64,000 nt of DNA from Streptomyces sp. NBC_00457 (GCF_036014015.1 NZ_CP107905.1:3038001-3102000); one strand, 5' to 3'; shown: positions 1 through 8,503, counted from the first letter of the stretch. Made by a program: numbers and translations. Notes: generated by a model from the sequence alone, not told the origin.

Positions 1-3
1 AGG

Positions 4-501
4 ATGACGGACGTGCGCCGTGAACCAGATCCCGAGATCCCCTCCGATGCCGTCGACCGGCAGATCGTCGAAGCCGTGGAGAACCTGGTGGCGCTCTGGT
101 TCTCGGCGGTCGAGGATGTCCGTCCGCGGCTGCCTCCGCGGCAGATACGTGCCCTGCGGGCCGTGCGTCGTCGGCCCGCGCTCAACGTCACCGCCCTGGC
201 CGAGCATCTGCGCATCGGGCTCCCCGCCGCCAGCCGGCTCTGCGACCGGCTCGAAGCCGCGGGACTGCTCCGGCGGTGCGTGCAGCCCGACAACCGGCGT
301 GAGGTGCTTCTGGAGGTCACCGCCCAGGGGCGGAGGTTCCTGGCCGACGTCACCGAGCGGGTGTCCCTGCGTCTGGCCACCGCCTTCGACGGTGTACCTG
401 CCGCGCAGCGGGTGCGGCTCGAGCAGGTGCTGCGCGCCTTTCAGGAGGGCGGGCTCCCCGCCTGTCCGGAGCCCGGTGGGGACTCCGGGGCCGAACACTG
501 A
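4..501 (+). CDS. MarR-family transcriptional regulator
   Basis: Winged-helix regulator of 165 residues. Residues about 45-110 carry a MarR-type helix-turn-helix: a segment around NVTALAEHL, a recognition region around AASRLCDRLEAAGLL, and a wing with the DNRREV motif typical of the family. The same SRLCDRL recognition motif recurs in the MarR protein at 6487, so the two are close paralogues flanking the stress operon. It converges on the PP2C gene at 512 with only 10 nt between them. Only three bases precede the ATG in this window, so an upstream start cannot be excluded. The ligand and targets are unknown. Control of the neighbouring stress genes is a guess from context. Confidence 0.85.
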   Translation: MTDVRREPDPEIPSDAVDRQIVEAVENLVALWFSAVEDVRPRLPPRQIRALRAVRRRPALNVTALAEHLRIGLPAASRLCDRLEAAGLLRRCVQPDNRREVLLEVTAQGRRFLADVTERVSLRLATAFDGVPAAQRVRLEQVLRAFQEGGLPACPEPGGDSGAEH

Positions 502-511
502 GAGCGCCTGC

Positions 512-2260
512 TCAGGGCTCCGGCGTCCGTTGCTCGCGCGCGTCGTCGTGTACGTGGCACAGCAACAGGCATACGTCGTCGTCGTGTTCGGAGTCGTCCA
601 GCAGCGGCTGCAGGAGCCGGTCGGCCGACGCTTCCAGGTTCTCGTCGAGTTCGGTCGGGCGGAAGCCGCCCAGCGCCTCGGCGAGGCGGTGGATGCCGGG
701 GTCGATCCCCTGGGAGCGGCGCTCCACCAGCCCGTCGGTGTACAGCGCCAGCGTCGACCCGGGTGGGAGCGGCACCGTGTGGTCGGCGATCTGTTGTTTC
801 AGCGGGATGCCCAGCATGGCGCCGGGCTTGGCGTCGAGGGTGCGCACCTGACCGTCGGGGGCGCGCAGCACGGGCGGCGGATGGCCGGCGGCGGCCCAGG
901 TGAGCGTGGCGTCCTGCGGGTGGAAGCGTGCGATGACGGCGGTGGCGTAGAGGTCGAGGTGCAGGTGGTGCAGGAACTGGTGCAGTCGGGTCAGGAGCCG
1001 GCCGGGGCTGCTGCCGTCGACGGCGTAGGCGCGCAGGGCGGTGCGCAGCTGGCTCATCATCACCGCGGCGTGCAGTCCGTGTCCGGTGACGTCTCCGACG
1101 ACGGTGATCAGGCTGCCGTCGGGCCGGCGGAAGGCGTCGTACCAGTCGCCGCCGATGTTCAGGCCCCGGGTGGCCGGAAGGTAGCGTGCGGCCAGGCTCA
1201 GACCGGGTGTGGTGGGCAGTTCGGTGAGCAGGGCGCGTTGCAGGGTCTCGGCGATGTCTCGGTTGTGCTCGAAGCGCCTGGCGTTCTCCAGGGCGATGCT
1301 GGCCCGTCGGGTCAGCTCGATCAGCATGACGGCGTCGTCGGGGTCCCAGCGGTCGTCGGGCGGCGAGAGAGTGAGGACGCCCTGTGATGCTCGGCGGGTG
1401 AGCAGGGGGATGCACAGCAGGGGCCTGCCGGGGTCGAGGGCCGAGGGTGGCTGATCGTCGACGCCGGGCAGATTGCCGGGGTGGTCGGCGGCGTATTGCG
1501 GGCGGCCGCGGCGGGCCGCGAGGACGGCGGCGGCGGGATGCGGGCCGCCGCTTCGCGCGTCGTCCACTCCGTCGAACAGCCAGACGTCGACGGTGCGGGC
1601 GTAGCGCGGCACCAGCAGTGCGGGCAGCAGCCGGACGATGGCCTCGTGGTTCAGGGAGGCCGTCAGGGCGGCGCTGGCGTCGGCCAGGAAGGTCAGCCGG
1701 CCGCGGGCGTTCTCCGCCTCCTTGCGGGCCTTCTGCTCGGCGGCGAAGAGTTCGCGCTGGGCCCGGCCGGCGGCGTCCAGTTCGGCGTGGAGGGCCAGTA
1801 CTCCCTGGTTGGTCTGGTGGAGTTCCTCGCGGTGGAACGCGACCAGTGCCTCCTGTTCGTCCAGTCGCTCCAGCAGCAGGGCCGCGTCCTCGTCGGCGCC
1901 GAACAGGGCCTCGGCCAGGGCCGCCGGGTCGTCGCCGGTGGCCGCATCCTGGGCACCGGAGACGTCCGCGTCCTCGGCGCAGGGGACCGACGCGCGCCAG
2001 GAGGGCTGCCGGTCGTCCGGGCGGCGCGTGGCCGGCCCGACCTCGACGCGGAAGTCTCCCCCACCGGCGGACAGGTTCGTTTCCACGCCGACCCGCCAGT
2101 CACCGCCCTTGGTGAGGCACTGCCGTAGCTGTGCGGTGAGCGCGGCCACCAGGCGTGTGCGCTCCACGGTGGTCACTCCGCACGCGGCGGCCAGCCGCGC
2201 GGTTGAGATGCGGGCCTGCGCGGCGTCGGTGATGGTACGGACGTACAAGGTGCGGATCAT
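512..2260 (-). CDS. GAF-domain PP2C (SpoIIE/RsbU-type) serine phosphatase with degenerate ATPase-like N-terminus
   Basis: Protein of 582 residues, last gene of the stressosome operon; its ATG overlaps the stop of the preceding gene by 4 nt. Layout: residues 1-80 look like a decayed RsbT/RsbW ATPase domain (AALTAQLRQCLTKGGDW sits where an N-box such as ASELARNALVHGGG would be, so the Glu and Asn ligands are gone). Residues about 125-190 are a charged helical, probably coiled-coil linker, 190-335 a GAF sensor, and 350-575 a PP2C/SpoIIE catalytic domain with metal-binding GGDWYD (370-375) and GDVTGHG (389-395), a YTDG motif and a C-terminal DDDVC. It should dephosphorylate a phospho-Ser/Thr anti-anti-sigma or STAS protein in the cytosol. 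The partner is not shown by sequence; the STAS protein at 7185 is a candidate. Confidence 0.9.
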   Translation of the reverse strand: MIRTLYVRTITDAAQARISTARLAAACGVTTVERTRLVAALTAQLRQCLTKGGDWRVGVETNLSAGGGDFRVEVGPATRRPDDRQPSWRASVPCAEDADVSGAQDAATGDDPAALAEALFGADEDAALLLERLDEQEALVAFHREELHQTNQGVLALHAELDAAGRAQRELFAAEQKARKEAENARGRLTFLADASAALTASLNHEAIVRLLPALLVPRYARTVDVWLFDGVDDARSGGPHPAAAVLAARRGRPQYAADHPGNLPGVDDQPPSALDPGRPLLCIPLLTRRASQGVLTLSPPDDRWDPDDAVMLIELTRRASIALENARRFEHNRDIAETLQRALLTELPTTPGLSLAARYLPATRGLNIGGDWYDAFRRPDGSLITVVGDVTGHGLHAAVMMSQLRTALRAYAVDGSSPGRLLTRLHQFLHHLHLDLYATAVIARFHPQDATLTWAAAGHPPPVLRAPDGQVRTLDAKPGAMLGIPLKQQIADHTVPLPPGSTLALYTDGLVERRSQGIDPGIHRLAEALGGFRPTELDENLEASADRLLQPLLDDSEHDDDVCLLLCHVHDDAREQRTPEP

Positions 2261-3330
2261 GAGGAGCGGTCCGTGGGGAAGGGGCTCAGCACGACGACGG
2301 CGGTGTCGTCGCGTACCGGCCGGGCGGGGCTGCTGGCGTCCCGCACGATCGAGGCGGCGATCACGGCGGGGTCGAGGGACGAGGGCGCGTCGTCGGCCGG
2401 GCCGGGGCTCCAGCGACTCGGCAGGCCGTCACTGTGCAGGACCAGGAGGCAGTCATCCGCCCAGGTCTGCTGTTGCTCGGGCAGGTGCACGGGGAGGTGG
2501 GCGCCGATGATGCCGGGCCGCGAGACAAGCCCCTGCCAGCTGCCGCCGCGGCGCAGCCGGGCCCCCGCGTTGCCCACGCCGACGAAGTAGAGCCGTCCGG
2601 CGGCGACGTCGAGCTGTGCCACGGCCACGGCCGCGCCCCTGGTGTCGCGCAGGGCGCGGTGCAGCCGTCGCAGCAGGTCGGCCGGTGGCAGGTGGGGTGA
2701 GCCTCGCAGTGCTTCCACCGCGGCGGAGGAGGCGCGGGCCGCCTGGGGGCCGTGGCCGAGCCCGTCGGCCAGCATCAGTGTCACGCGGTCGGCCGTACGG
2801 ACGCAGGCCCAGGCATCGCCGGAGAACTCCGCGCCCGCGAAGGGGATGTTGACTCCGCCGGCCCGCGCCGGGAGCGGAGCGCGGTGCGGGCCGGTCGTGC
2901 CGGGGTTCGGGCGGGGGGCGATCCGGGCCATGGCGATGGTTCCCCGGCCGGGTGTGCTGTGCAGGCCGAAGTCGTCGGCCGTGCGCAGGCAGGTGCCGAG
3001 GCCGGCGCCGAGGGATGCCATGGTCGAGTAGCCGTCGCGCAGCGCCGTCGCGGTGTCGGGGATGCCCGGCCCGTGGTCGACGGACATGATCTGCACCATG
3101 GAGACCCTCTCGTCGCCGTAGGCCGGAACGGTCGGCCCCACGAGATCGAGGAGTATCCATCCGCCCTCGGCGTGCTTGAGCAGATTGGTGGCGAGTTCGG
3201 TGGCCACGAGTTCGGCGGCGGCAACCCTGTCCTCGGCGAGGTCGGCATGGCGGGCCGCGGCCGCGGCCGCGACGCGGACGTCGCGTACCCGGGTCGAGTC
3301 GTGCACCGGCACCTCCCAGACGCGCGGCAT
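2257..3330 (-). CDS. HATPase-PP2C fusion, RsbX-like stressosome phosphatase
   Basis: Protein of 357 residues in two parts. Residues 1-140 are an RsbT-like GHKL ATPase (ELVATELATNLLKHAEGG as N-box, DHGPGI as G1 box, a Gly-rich GAGLGT segment). Residues about 160-355 form a compact SpoIIE/RsbX-type PP2C domain (AGAEFSGDAW, LMLADGLGHG, and a C-terminal RDDTAVVVL metal site). RsbX proteins dephosphorylate RsbS and RsbR to reset the stressosome, which fits its place directly after rsbT. Its start overlaps the rsbT stop and its stop overlaps the next start, so translation is probably coupled through the operon. Fusion of an ATPase to the phosphatase is a recurrent arrangement in actinobacteria. Confidence 0.88.
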   Translation of the reverse strand: MPRVWEVPVHDSTRVRDVRVAAAAAARHADLAEDRVAAAELVATELATNLLKHAEGGWILLDLVGPTVPAYGDERVSMVQIMSVDHGPGIPDTATALRDGYSTMASLGAGLGTCLRTADDFGLHSTPGRGTIAMARIAPRPNPGTTGPHRAPLPARAGGVNIPFAGAEFSGDAWACVRTADRVTLMLADGLGHGPQAARASSAAVEALRGSPHLPPADLLRRLHRALRDTRGAAVAVAQLDVAAGRLYFVGVGNAGARLRRGGSWQGLVSRPGIIGAHLPVHLPEQQQTWADDCLLVLHSDGLPSRWSPGPADDAPSSLDPAVIAASIVRDASSPARPVRDDTAVVVLSPFPTDRSS

Positions 3331-3782
3331 CAGGGCGCCTCCCGCGGGCGGGGCGGACGGGGCTGAGGAGAGGTCCAGGACGTCACCGTGACGGTGGTGC
3401 CGATGCCGCGGCGGCTGTCGATGGAGAACTCGTGGACCAGGCGCCGGGCGCCGCCCAGCCCCATCCCCAGCCCCTCACCGGAGGTGTAGCCGTCGGACAG
3501 TGCCTGGTCCAGGTCGGCGATACCGGGGCCCTGGTCGCTGAACACGAGACGCAGTCCCTGTGCCCCGCCGCTGGTCACCGGGGTGCACTCCATCTGACCC
3601 CCGCCTCCGTGGACGAGGGCGTTGCGCGCCAGTTCACTGGCGGCGGTGACGAGTTTGGTCTGCTCCACCAGACCGAACCCGAGTTGGGCGGTCATCTGCC
3701 GCACATGCTGCCGCACTCGCACCAGATCGAGGTCCGAGTGGATCGGCAGGCAGGCGGAGACACTGCCGGTGCTGTGGGTCAC
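3330..3782 (-). CDS. rsbT: RsbT-type serine/threonine kinase (switch protein)
   Basis: Single-domain GHKL kinase of 150 residues. The N-box ASELARNALVHGGGG, the G1 box DQGPGI and the G2 Gly-rich loop GLGMGLGG are all intact, so it should bind ATP and phosphorylate the STAS proteins RsbS and RsbR. In the family model RsbT is held by the RsbR/RsbS complex until stress, then leaves to activate a PP2C phosphatase. Two candidate phosphatases are downstream (512) and upstream (5160). It overlaps rsbS by 4 nt. Order rsbR-rsbS-rsbT is the standard stressosome arrangement. Confidence 0.92.
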   Translation of the reverse strand: MTHSTGSVSACLPIHSDLDLVRVRQHVRQMTAQLGFGLVEQTKLVTAASELARNALVHGGGGQMECTPVTSGGAQGLRLVFSDQGPGIADLDQALSDGYTSGEGLGMGLGGARRLVHEFSIDSRRGIGTTVTVTSWTSPQPRPPRPREAP

Positions 3783-4201
3783 GGGCTCTCCCGGCGTGCA
3801 CGCCCGTCGCGGGGCAGGGCCGACACCTCGGCCCCGAGCAGGCGCAGGGCCTCCTCGGTGTTCAGCGCGGTGCGCAGTCCCGGCAGGGTCAGGCCGAGTT
3901 CCACCAGGGTGATGGCCACCGCCGGGCGCATCCCTGCCACCACGGTCTGCGCGGCCAGCAGCCGGGTCATGGCCGCGATGTCACTGAGCACGCGGCCCAT
4001 GAAGGAGTCGACGATCTCGACGCCGGAGAGATCGATGACCACACCGGTGACCGCGCTGTCGGAGACAGTCTCGCCGATGTCCTGCCGGAGCTGTTCCGCC
4101 GTGCTGTCGTACAGGTCGCCTTGAAGGGTGACCAGGAGGACCCCGCCGAGCCTCAGTACGGGTACGTGTCCTCCGTACGGGGACGTGGCGGCGCCGGTCA
4201 C
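3779..4201 (-). CDS. rsbS: RsbS-type STAS scaffold protein
   Basis: STAS protein of 140 residues with a GTG start at 4201 that overlaps the rsbR stop (GTGA). The conserved segment VVIDLSGVEIVDSFMGRVL at about residues 54-72 contains the Ser of the VDSF motif, the site phosphorylated by RsbT in characterised RsbS proteins. The rest matches the single STAS fold expected for RsbS, the minor building block of the stressosome. The frame remains open far upstream, but that extension is antisense-like shadow within rsbR; the 4-nt overlap and the conserved N-terminus of the STAS fold decide the start. Confidence 0.92.
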   Translation of the reverse strand: MTGAATSPYGGHVPVLRLGGVLLVTLQGDLYDSTAEQLRQDIGETVSDSAVTGVVIDLSGVEIVDSFMGRVLSDIAAMTRLLAAQTVVAGMRPAVAITLVELGLTLPGLRTALNTEEALRLLGAEVSALPRDGRARRESP

Positions 4202-5097
4202 CGGGGCTCCACGGCCGGGTCGGGGTTCGGCACGATGTGAGCGCCCTGCTGCTGGAGGGCGTAGGCCAGGGCGTCCGCGAGACTGGCGCGGGTGAGCACC
4301 GAGCTCAGGTCGATGCCGAGGTGGACGATGGTCTGCGCGATGGCCGGCCGGATACCGGAGACTATGCACTCCGCTCCCATCAGCCGCGCCGCCGCCACCG
4401 TCTTCATCAGATGCTGCGCCACGAGGGAGTCCACGGTCGGCACTCCGGTGATGTCCAGGATCGCGAAGCGGGCGTGCTGCTCGACGACCGCGTCCAGGAG
4501 TGTCTCCATCACCACCTGGCTGCGGGCGCTGTCGAGCGTGCCGATCAGCGGTACGGCGACGATGCCCTCCCACAGCTTGATCACGGGTGTGGCGATCTCG
4601 AGCAGTTCGAGCCGCTGGCGGTTGATGAGTTCCTGCCCGGCGCTCATCGCCGCTTCCATCATGACCAGGCGCAGGGTGCCCATCAGCACGGTCAGCGCGG
4701 TCGTGCACTCCCGCAGGTGCTCGGCGGGCGCTTCGGAGAGCTCGTCGAGCAGGAGGTCGTTGACGGGCGGTCGCAGCGCGTCCATCTCGGCCGAGATCTG
4801 CGCGAGGGTGGCGCCGGCGCGCGCCCGGGAATGCGCCGTACGCGCCAGCTGTTCGCGAACGACCGCGAACCCGTCCGCCTCCGCGTCCTCCAGGCGCCCC
4901 GCGGCGGCCACCGCGGCCAACGCCTCCACGACGGCCCGGCCGGCTTCCACCGCCTCGTCCCGGGAGACGGTGAACACGGTGCGGAACAGAGTCGCGTCGG
5001 CCCAGCGTTGGGCGATCTGCTCCCGCCGCCGCCGTAGGAAGTCGCCGATCTCCTCGGCCGGGTCCGTCTGATGTGCTGCCGCTTGCTGCTCCGGCAC
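4198..5097 (-). CDS. rsbR: RsbR-type stressosome co-antagonist (RsbRD-like sensor plus STAS)
   Basis: Protein of 299 residues, first gene of the operon. Residues about 10-150 are a helical N-terminal sensor resembling the RsbRD_N domain (EEIGDFLRRRREQIAQRW). Residues about 165-285 form the STAS domain. The two threonines phosphorylated by RsbT in known RsbR proteins are present in DITGVPTVDS and SGIRPAIAQT. Several such proteins with different N-termini normally build the outer shell of the stressosome; only one is found here. The signal sensed is unknown. Confidence 0.9.
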   Translation of the reverse strand: MPEQQAAAHQTDPAEEIGDFLRRRREQIAQRWADATLFRTVFTVSRDEAVEAGRAVVEALAAVAAAGRLEDAEADGFAVVREQLARTAHSRARAGATLAQISAEMDALRPPVNDLLLDELSEAPAEHLRECTTALTVLMGTLRLVMMEAAMSAGQELINRQRLELLEIATPVIKLWEGIVAVPLIGTLDSARSQVVMETLLDAVVEQHARFAILDITGVPTVDSLVAQHLMKTVAAARLMGAECIVSGIRPAIAQTIVHLGIDLSSVLTRASLADALAYALQQQGAHIVPNPDPAVEPR

Positions 5098-5159
5098 GTA
5101 CTTCCCTCCTCATACGGTGCGCGCCGCCCCGACCATACGGGGAGCGCCGGACGGCATGG

Positions 5160-6332
5160 TCAAGGCGCCTTGCGCGGCCCGAACCAGTCGAGGCAGACCA
5201 CGAGCGCGTCGTCGTCGGCCACGCGGGTGCCGCGGTGGCCGGACAGTTGTCTCAGGACCGCACCGGGGACCTCGGCCGCGGGCAAGAGGCTGGTGGCCAC
5301 GAGGGCGCGGGCCAGCGCGCGCTCCCCGTAGCGTTCACCGCCGGGCGCGGCGACGGCGTACACCCCGTCGCTGGCGAAGACGAGCCGGTCGCCGGGTTCG
5401 ATGGCGAGTTCCTGGGCGACGTAGTCCGTTTCCTCGAACATGCCCAGCGGGAGCTGCGCCTCCAGGTCGACAGCGGTGACGGTACGGCCGCGCAGCCGCA
5501 ACATCTGCGGGGAGCCGGCGTCGACGACCTGCAGCCGTCCGGTGCGCAGGTCGAGGTCGAGCAGGAGCACGGAGAGATGGGCGTCTCCGCGATACTGCGC
5601 GTGGACGGCCTGGTCGGCGAGTGCCGCCTGGTCCGCGATGGACAGGCCCGCACGCCGTGCGTTGCGCAGCGCGTTGATGCCCAGGTTGGTCAGGAGGGCG
5701 GCCTCGATGCCCTCGCCCATGCCGTTGGTGACGTAGAGCTGCAGGCGGGCGGCGCTCGCGGACCAGTCGAAGTTGTCGCCGAAGATGGCGTAGGCGGGCT
5801 CCAGTTGGGCGCCGAGCGCGTATTCGGGGCGTGTGCAGGAGCGGCCCGGCAGGAGTTGCCACTGCATCTCCGCCGCCAGGGTGAGCCGCTCGGTGCGGCG
5901 TGCCCGGAGGTACAGGTCGGTGTCGCGGTCAGCGACGATCACCTCGTGTCCCAGCACCTGCGCCACCTCGGCCAGTTCGTCCAGGCACTCCTCGGCCCGG
6001 TCGGCGGAGGGCAGGGTGACGGTCAGGACGCCGAGCCGGTCGCCGCGCACGGTCACCGGCAGGTGCAGGCGCACCTGGTCGTCCGTCAGTTTCTCGACGT
6101 ACGGTTCCTGGGACCCGAAGGCCCGTCCGGCAGGGGTGCCGTGCGCCGGCAGGGACTCGGGCGGACTCGGAGCCGTGTGGACGGACTGGAGCGTGGCAAG
6201 GCCGTAGTCGGCCAGGAAGAGCTGAACGGTCTTCGCCCCGTAGACGTTGCACAGTACGTCGCGGACAGCGTCCACGAGTTGGTGCGGGGCCGCGCAGCGA
6301 AGGGCCCGCTCGGCTGCCACGAATCTGTTCAC
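5160..6332 (-). CDS. PP2C-type serine phosphatase with GAF-like N-terminus
   Basis: About 390 residues from a GTG at 6332, where the conserved sequence begins (VNRFVAAERALR). The frame is open further upstream but that part is Arg/Ser-rich, overlaps the divergent MarR gene and is not protein-like. Residues about 15-140 resemble a GAF-type sensor; residues about 160-385 are a SpoIIE/PP2C phosphatase with FGDNFDWSASA, YVTNGMGEG, LVFASDGVYA and a final DDALVVCLDW. The first metal site differs from the usual GGDWYD (GDNFDW), so activity is likely but not assured. It lies 62 nt downstream of rsbR on the same strand but is transcribed before it, and may be co-transcribed with the stressosome genes. 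Confidence 0.82.
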   Translation of the reverse strand: MNRFVAAERALRCAAPHQLVDAVRDVLCNVYGAKTVQLFLADYGLATLQSVHTAPSPPESLPAHGTPAGRAFGSQEPYVEKLTDDQVRLHLPVTVRGDRLGVLTVTLPSADRAEECLDELAEVAQVLGHEVIVADRDTDLYLRARRTERLTLAAEMQWQLLPGRSCTRPEYALGAQLEPAYAIFGDNFDWSASAARLQLYVTNGMGEGIEAALLTNLGINALRNARRAGLSIADQAALADQAVHAQYRGDAHLSVLLLDLDLRTGRLQVVDAGSPQMLRLRGRTVTAVDLEAQLPLGMFEETDYVAQELAIEPGDRLVFASDGVYAVAAPGGERYGERALARALVATSLLPAAEVPGAVLRQLSGHRGTRVADDDALVVCLDWFGPRKAP

Positions 6333-6486
6333 GGTGTTGGATACGCCATTCTCGTCACGGTGACGGCGCCCGACCCGCTCTGCTGCGGACGCCGTCCGTC
6401 GGTCCTTCTTGCCCGTATCCAGCGCTCTGTGCGTATTGCCGAACCGCTGGGCTGACAGTGTTCGTGAAGCCTGGAAGAGTGGGGGC

Positions 6487-6969
6487 GTGACTTCCTCCTC
6501 CTCGCATCCGCGGCCGGACGAGGTGGCGCGTGTGACCTCCGAGGCCGCCGAGTTGCTGGAGGTCTTGTGGGGCAGGGCCTCGACGGCGCCGGTGTCCGCC
6601 TCCCAGATCCGGGTGCTGTTCATCCTGGAGCACAGTGACGGCATCAACCTGCGCATGCTCGCCGAGGCCCTCGGCTCCACTCCGCCGTCGACCAGCCGGC
6701 TGTGCGACCGCCTCCAGGCGGTGGGCTTCGTCGAACGCAAGCCCAGCGTCTCCAGCCGCCGTGAACTGCGGCTTCAGTTGAGCCGTCGCGGACGGTCCTT
6801 TCTGGCGGAACTCCGCGCACGACGCGAAGCCGCTCTGCAGTCCGTGCTCGAGCAGATGCCCGTCAGGAATCGGACCGCGCTGCTGGAGGGCCTGGAGGCG
6901 TTCTGTGCCGCGGCGTCCGCCGAGATCCACGAGGGTGACGAGTCCTCCTCCGATGTCAGGAGTGCCTGA
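6487..6969 (+). CDS. MarR-family transcriptional regulator
   Basis: Winged-helix protein of 160 residues. The GTG at 6487 is preferred over the ATG at 6409 because it follows a purine-rich ribosome site (GGAAGAGTGGGGGC) and the earlier stretch is not conserved-looking. The HTH spans about residues 40-105 (NLRMLAEALGSTPPSTSRLCDRL) and the wing has SSRRELRLQL. It is divergent from the PP2C gene at 5160, with about 150 nt of shared promoter region, so it may regulate that gene. Paralogue of the first gene in the window. Confidence 0.85.
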   Translation: MTSSSSHPRPDEVARVTSEAAELLEVLWGRASTAPVSASQIRVLFILEHSDGINLRMLAEALGSTPPSTSRLCDRLQAVGFVERKPSVSSRRELRLQLSRRGRSFLAELRARREAALQSVLEQMPVRNRTALLEGLEAFCAAASAEIHEGDESSSDVRSA

Positions 6970-7110
6970 ATCCCGCCCCCGCCCCGGTTCGGCGCCAGGG
7001 AGGGGCGGCGTGTGCGCCGCCGCGCGGCGACGCGGGCTGTCGTCGTTGCTGAACGGCACGTTCCACACCCTCCCGCGCTTGACTCGCCCACTCTGTTGCC
7101 TCACGGCTAT

Positions 7111-7128
7111 AGTTGTCAAACGGCAACT
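7111..7128. promoter_or_regulatory. orphan MarR-type palindromic operator
   Basis: AGTTG-N8-CAACT forms a 5-bp inverted repeat with an A/T-rich left flank (CTATAGTTG). Similar AGTTGC/GCAACT palindromes are typical operators of MarR regulators in Streptomyces. It sits between two convergent genes, so no gene is placed to be controlled by it. Confidence 0.4.
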
Positions 7129-7184
7129 GTTGGCGCTGCGGATGCGGCCCGCGACCGGTCAACTGCCTCCCCGGGAAGCGGTCC

Positions 7185-7586
7185 TCACTCGTCCGTCGGG
7201 GCCGGCGGCAGAGGATCGGCCCGCCGGGAGTCGGCGGTGGCCAGCGCCTCCTCGACACTGCCCACGATCGGGACGGTGATGCTGACACCGGTGAGATCCA
7301 TGATCCGCCGGACGGCGGGGGTCGGGGAGATGACGTACACGCCGCCATGGATCTCCCGTACCTCCTGATACGCCCGCAGGACGATGTTCATGCCGGACGA
7401 ATCCATGAAGGGGACTCCGGAGATGTCGAGCAGGAAGTGCCGTCGGCCGTGATGGAGCTGATTGGCGAGGTGGTGCTGCAACTCGGTGGCTGTATCCATG
7501 TCCAGGTCGCCCTCCACCGTGAGCAGCACGGCGTCCTCGCGGGGCACTTCCACCGTGATCGACAAGGGATTGTGGGCAACGGACAC
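7185..7586 (-). CDS. STAS-domain anti-anti-sigma factor
   Basis: Single STAS domain, 133 residues, GTG start at 7586 after a strong AGGAGG site 5-6 nt upstream. The phosphorylatable segment reads LLDISGVPFMDSSGMNIVL (about residues 52-70), with the DSSGM serines typical of RsbV/SpoIIAA. When dephosphorylated by a PP2C phosphatase such a protein binds an RsbW-type kinase and frees its sigma factor. Three candidate kinases (7950, 11265, 11730) and three phosphatases are nearby. The C-terminus ends in a Pro-rich tail of about 12 residues. Confidence 0.92.
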   Translation of the reverse strand: MSVAHNPLSITVEVPREDAVLLTVEGDLDMDTATELQHHLANQLHHGRRHFLLDISGVPFMDSSGMNIVLRAYQEVREIHGGVYVISPTPAVRRIMDLTGVSITVPIVGSVEEALATADSRRADPLPPAPTDE

Positions 7587-7949
7587 AAGTGCCTCCTACA
7601 GGCGTTGGCGATCGGGCCGAGTGCCCCGAGAAACGGATTCCATGCATCGTGACGCGAAGAAACCCCGCGACCGGCCCCTTGGCGGCCGGTCGTTGACGGT
7701 TTCGGGCATGACGCTCCTGTCCCGCGCGCGCTGTTGACCATGCCGTCGATGCGTCCGCCCGCCTACCCCCGAATCTCCCCGGCACACAGGTTTCGTGCGA
7801 GGGCGCGGTACGCCGGCCTGCTTTGGCTGCTTTTGCACGCATGGGCCGAAGGAGCGGTTTGGCGGCTCGCCGACTGGTCAGGCAGGTACACAGGAGGCAA
7901 CACGCCAGGGGAAGAGGGAGACCTCCTCGTCTGTGTCAGGGGCGAAAGG
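7587..7949. other. divergent intergenic region, 363 nt
   Basis: Shared upstream region of the STAS gene (minus) and the ATP-binding protein gene (plus). It must hold both promoters, but I see no convincing -35/-10 pair or SigB-type GTTT...GGGTAT match. Short frames here lack ribosome sites and look non-coding. Confidence 0.5.
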
Positions 7950-8426
7950 ATGAGTGAGAACCATCGCACCGGCGCCACCAGGAACCCGGCGGGAGCGGGC
8001 CATGTGCGCTGCGGGCCGCGGAGCCCGGCCGAGGCACGGGGTGCCGTGCGCCGGGTCCTGACCGAACAGTCGCGCGCGCGGGGCACCGCATGCGCGCCGG
8101 ACACGCTCTCGGACGCGTTGCTGGTGGCGTCGGAACTGACGACCAACGCGATGCTGCACGGCGGCGGTGTGACCGACTTCGACGTCGAGGTCGTCGGCCA
8201 GAACCTGTACCTGTCCGTCAGCGACCGGGAGCGGCGCCCGCCCATCACAGTCGACCCGGTCGACCGTCAGGGACGACGCCGCTGCTCAGGGCGCGGCTGG
8301 CCGATCGTCTGCAGGCTGTCGCGCACCGTGCTGGTGTCGGATCTGCCGGCCGGCGGCAAGCGCGTCACCGCGGTGATTCCCCTGTCGGCGTCGGCGGAGT
8401 GCCGGCGCCCGGTCGGCAGAACCTGA
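7950..8426 (+). CDS. RsbW-like ATP-binding (anti-sigma) protein
   Basis: 158-residue GHKL ATPase-fold protein. ATG at 7950 follows GGCGAAAGG; an in-frame extension to 7734 is rejected because it is Trp/Arg-rich and has no ribosome site. The N-box is ALLVASELTTNAMLHGGG, the G1 region is shortened (SVSDRERRPP, without the DxGxG signature) and the G2 region is GRGWPIV. This pattern is common in the many Streptomyces ATP-binding proteins of the RsbW family, which bind sigma factors or STAS proteins. It is 77 nt from the 3' end of the convergent sigma gene. The partner is unknown. Confidence 0.85.
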   Translation: MSENHRTGATRNPAGAGHVRCGPRSPAEARGAVRRVLTEQSRARGTACAPDTLSDALLVASELTTNAMLHGGGVTDFDVEVVGQNLYLSVSDRERRPPITVDPVDRQGRRRCSGRGWPIVCRLSRTVLVSDLPAGGKRVTAVIPLSASAECRRPVGRT

Positions 8427-8503
8427 CCCGGGCAGACCGGGGGGCGACGGCCACACGGCCGCGGCCCCCTCGTCGGACACCGCTCAGGCTCGTCGGATAC
8501 CGC

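Noticed and set aside
4202..5113. Upstream extension of the rsbS frame across rsbR
   Set aside because: Arg/Gly/Pro-rich, not protein-like; rsbR in another frame has conserved STAS motifs and overlaps rsbS by 4 nt.
6333..6740. N-terminal extension of the PP2C protein at 5160
   Set aside because: Ser/Arg-rich, overlaps the divergent MarR gene, no family similarity.
7734..7949. N-terminal extension of the ATP-binding protein at 7950
   Set aside because: No ribosome site and atypical composition; the conserved domain begins after the ATG at 7950.
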